Assembly: GCF_002120225.1 (NCBI RefSeq)
Contig: NZ_LAPZ01000005.1
Span: 186,001-250,000, forward strand
DNA from: Tenacibaculum holothuriorum
GTDB taxonomy: Bacteria; Bacteroidota; Bacteroidia; Flavobacteriales; Flavobacteriaceae
DNA length: 64,000 nt
Direction: 5' to 3'
In this document: in pieces, positions 61,934-64,000 of the stretch
Layout: each line of letters starts with the position of its first letter
Position numbering within the stretch: the stretch's first letter is position 1
Made by a program: the position numbers and the translations under genes
The notes under the pieces: model-generated
Told to the model about the DNA's origin: nothing
Seen by the model: the letters and a program-made list of their open reading frames with translations, nothing else
The model's database searches: none

Positions 61934-63214
61934 ATGAAACTTTGGGACAAAGGAATAGGTATTGATAAAAAAATAGAGCAATTTACTGTTGGCAACGACA
62001 GAGAAATTGACATTCATATTGCAAAATATGATGTACAAGCGTCTTTAGCACATGCTAAAATGCTTGCTAAAATTGGAATTATTACAAACAACGAACTCGC
62101 TCAACTCACAGAAGGACTTCACCAACTCACACAACAAATAGAAGAAGGTACTTTTGTAATTGATTCTCAATTTGAAGATGTTCATTCTAAAATAGAATAC
62201 GAACTCACTCAACAATATGGAGAGGTAGGTAAAAAGATCCATACGGCACGTTCCAGAAACGATCAAGTATTGGTAGCACTACAACTCTATTATAAAAATA
62301 ATTTAGAAGTTATTCATCAAAAAACTACAACGCTTTTTAATACTTTATTACAATTAGCGGAACAATATCAAACGCAATTATTACCGGGATATACACATTT
62401 ACAAGTTGCCATGCCCTCTTCTTTCGGACTTTGGTTTTCTGCTTATGCTGAATTGTTAATTGACGATTTATATTTGGTACAAGCAGGCATAAAAACCGTA
62501 GATCAAAATCCTTTAGGCTCTGCAGCTGGCTATGGTAGCTCCTTTCCTATCGACAGGGAATTCACTACACAAGAACTCAACTTTAGCTCTTTAAAATACA
62601 ATGTTGTAGCAGCCCAATTAAGTAGAGGAAAAAGTGAACGTACTGTAAGTATGATTGTAGGTAGTTTGGCCAACACCTTAGCTCGTTTTGCGATGGATAT
62701 TTGTTTGTATATGAGTCAGAACTTTGGATTCATTTCTTTTCCTGATGCATTAACTACTGGTAGTAGTATTATGCCACATAAGAAGAATCCTGATGTATTT
62801 GAATTGATTAGAGGAAAATGTAATAAAATTCAGGCTTTATATTCTGAAACCATATTGCTCACCAATAATTTACCGAGTGGTTATCATAGAGATTACCAAC
62901 TTTTAAAGGAAAATATAATACAAGCTTTTGAAGACCTAAAAGACGTACTGGATGTTTTTGACTATGCCATCCAACAAATTATTATTAAAGATATTGACTT
63001 AAATGACGACAAGTATACGTATTTATTTACGGTGGATAATATCAATACTTTAGTTGAAAATGGAATGCCTTTTAGAGAAGCATATCGAAAAATTGGAGAT
63101 GAAGTATCAAATGGCACATACATCCCTATTACTTCAAAAAAGCATACTCATATAGGAAGTATTCATAATTTGGGCTTGGATAAGATTAGAGAAAAATTCA
63201 ACCTTATAAATTGA
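61934..63214 (+). CDS. argH: Argininosuccinate lyase
   Basis: This 426-residue fumarase/aspartase superfamily enzyme has HTARSRNDQVLVALQLY, the GYTHLQVAMPSSFG segment and the signature GSSIMPHKKNPDVFEL. It releases arginine and fumarate, the last step. It ends the operon before a large hairpin. Confidence 0.96.
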   Translation: MKLWDKGIGIDKKIEQFTVGNDREIDIHIAKYDVQASLAHAKMLAKIGIITNNELAQLTEGLHQLTQQIEEGTFVIDSQFEDVHSKIEYELTQQYGEVGKKIHTARSRNDQVLVALQLYYKNNLEVIHQKTTTLFNTLLQLAEQYQTQLLPGYTHLQVAMPSSFGLWFSAYAELLIDDLYLVQAGIKTVDQNPLGSAAGYGSSFPIDREFTTQELNFSSLKYNVVAAQLSRGKSERTVSMIVGSLANTLARFAMDICLYMSQNFGFISFPDALTTGSSIMPHKKNPDVFELIRGKCNKIQALYSETILLTNNLPSGYHRDYQLLKENIIQAFEDLKDVLDVFDYAIQQIIIKDIDLNDDKYTYLFTVDNINTLVENGMPFREAYRKIGDEVSNGTYIPITSKKHTHIGSIHNLGLDKIREKFNLIN

Positions 63215-63240
63215 TACATTATTGAAACTTCAATAAAAAG

Positions 63241-63367
63241 AAAAGAGCTAGCTAAAAGACAAAATCAACATATAAATTTAAAGTGATTATTCTTTAGCTA
63301 TACGAACAAAATATTTAAAAGAAATTTAAATAATCACCTAAATAACAACTTTTAGATTAGCTCTTTT
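63241..63367. terminator. Nested inverted repeat between argH and leuB
   Basis: The outer arms AAAAGAGCTAGCTAAAAG (63241-63258) and CTTTTAG-A-TTAGCTCTTTT (63349-63367) enclose an inner pair GTGATTAT (63283-63290) and ATAATCAC (63330-63337). It forms a bipartite hairpin between two converging genes, probably a terminator for one or both. Confidence 0.55.
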
Positions 63368-63383
63368 ACAAGCAAACAATATT

Positions 63384-64000
63384 TTATATTATGGTACTTT
63401 GCCCCATATGTATGTTTTGAAAATTCATATCACTATCTTCTTGGTTATATATATAATCGGCAATAAAATCTCCAACTTTACTGGTGCTAAACGGTTTTTC
63501 TGAGTTTAAATCTTCAGTAGTAATTCCTAAAGCTAATGATTTTTCAACCGCATTTTCTATGGCTCCTGCCTCTTCATGCAATCCTAAATGTTCTAACATC
63601 ATTGCTACTGATAATATAGAGGCTAACGGATTCGCAATATCTTTTCCTTTTGCCTGTGGATACGATCCATGAATAGGCTCAAATAAAGCGTTAGTTTTTC
63701 CTACTGAAGCAGATGCAAGCAATCCTATTGAGCCTCCAATAACACTTGCTTCATCAGATAAAATATCGCCAAATAAGTTTTCGGTTAATATTACATCAAA
63801 CTGTTTAGGATTTAAGATTAATTGCATTGCTGCATTATCTACAAACATAGTTTCTACAGTTATATTTGGATATTGAGAAGCTAAATTTGTAACTGTTTTA
63901 CGCCACAAACGTGAGGTTTCTAAAACATTTGCTTTATCTACCAGTGTTAACTTTTTCTTTCTTGACTGAGCAGCTCTAAAAGCTAAATGTGCCATTCTTT
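63384..64000 (-). CDS. leuB: 3-isopropylmalate dehydrogenase (partial, C-terminal part)
   Basis: About 205 codons are visible, and the frame continues past the right edge; an internal Met at 63995 is not the true start. Motifs are those of Leu[28 protein letters not shown] and [21 protein letters not shown]. It oxidatively decarboxylates 3-isopropylmalate in leucine synthesis; the rest of a leu operon is likely outside the window. Confidence 0.95.
   Translation of the reverse strand, partial: RMAHLAFRAAQSRKKKLTLVDKANVLETSRLWRKTVTNLASQYPNITVETMFVDNAAMQLILNPKQFDVILTENLFGDILSDEASVIGGSIGLLASASVGKTNALFEPIHGSYPQAKGKDIANPLASILSVAMMLEHLGLHEEAGAIENAVEKSLALGITTEDLNSEKPFSTSKVGDFIADYIYNQEDSDMNFQNIHMGQSTII

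Overview
The window is a low-GC chromosomal segment from a member of the Bacteroidota, most likely family Flavobacteriaceae (Tenacibaculum/Polaribacter-like; genus not certain). The reasons are promoters of the TAnnTTTG type, a protein with a type IX secretion sorting tail, the arg operon layout GNAT-argG-argC-proC-argD-argF'-argB-argE-argH, and a split 5'-nucleotidase pair. No rRNA, prophage, CRISPR array or transposase is visible.

Layout. 1-3.2 kb (minus): DUF2851 protein, an NrtR-type Nudix regulator, an SPFH/band-7 protein and the start of a probable NAD-kinase-like gene, with three matching palindromes (TGYGT-N7-ACRCA). 3.3-9.6 kb (plus): redox, transport and metabolic genes. 9.8-12 kb: an isolated ORC/CDC6-like ATPase, a possible defence gene. 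12-18 kb: phosphotransferase, thioredoxin and peroxiredoxin, divergent katG. 17.8-22 kb (minus): ABC exporter, a four-helix-bundle gene, a sigma54-type response regulator without a DNA-binding domain, and a VOC protein. 22-29.5 kb (plus): a T9SS cargo protein, then a MarR regulator and a fadN-fadA-fadE beta-oxidation operon interrupted by a second four-helix-bundle gene. 29.5-34.1 kb: an array of small unknown genes separated by attC-like sites, with a consensus promoter at its head. 34.1-39.3 kb: AraC and LytTR regulators, a CPBP protease and a DUF2306/beta-lactamase-like/TPR fusion. 39.3-45.7 kb: trxB, a sugar dehydrogenase, tRNA-Pro, 5'-nucleotidase halves and dsbD. 45.7-53.4 kb (minus): ilvEDBNCA. 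53.4-54.26 kb: two divergent regulatory leaders. 54.26-63.2 kb (plus): arginine operon. 63.4-64 kb (minus): 3' part of leuB.

How the genes work together. The last 20 kb is amino-acid biosynthesis apparently controlled by transcription attenuation. The ilv operon is preceded by two tandem Ile/Val-rich leader peptides, each followed by a terminator hairpin. The arg operon is preceded by a structured RNA with a short ORF ending in a CGG Arg codon and a terminator. The MarR gene carries a large palindromic operator and probably controls fadNAE.

Most unusual observations: (i) the two four-helix-bundle genes share the same flank architecture, AGA/TCT triplets spaced 7-8-7-7 upstream and 7-7-7-8 downstream, each slotted between the stop and start codons of co-directional genes, which suggests a mobile cassette; (ii) an integrase-less attC-type cassette array; (iii) the tandem ilv attenuators and the arg leader RNA.
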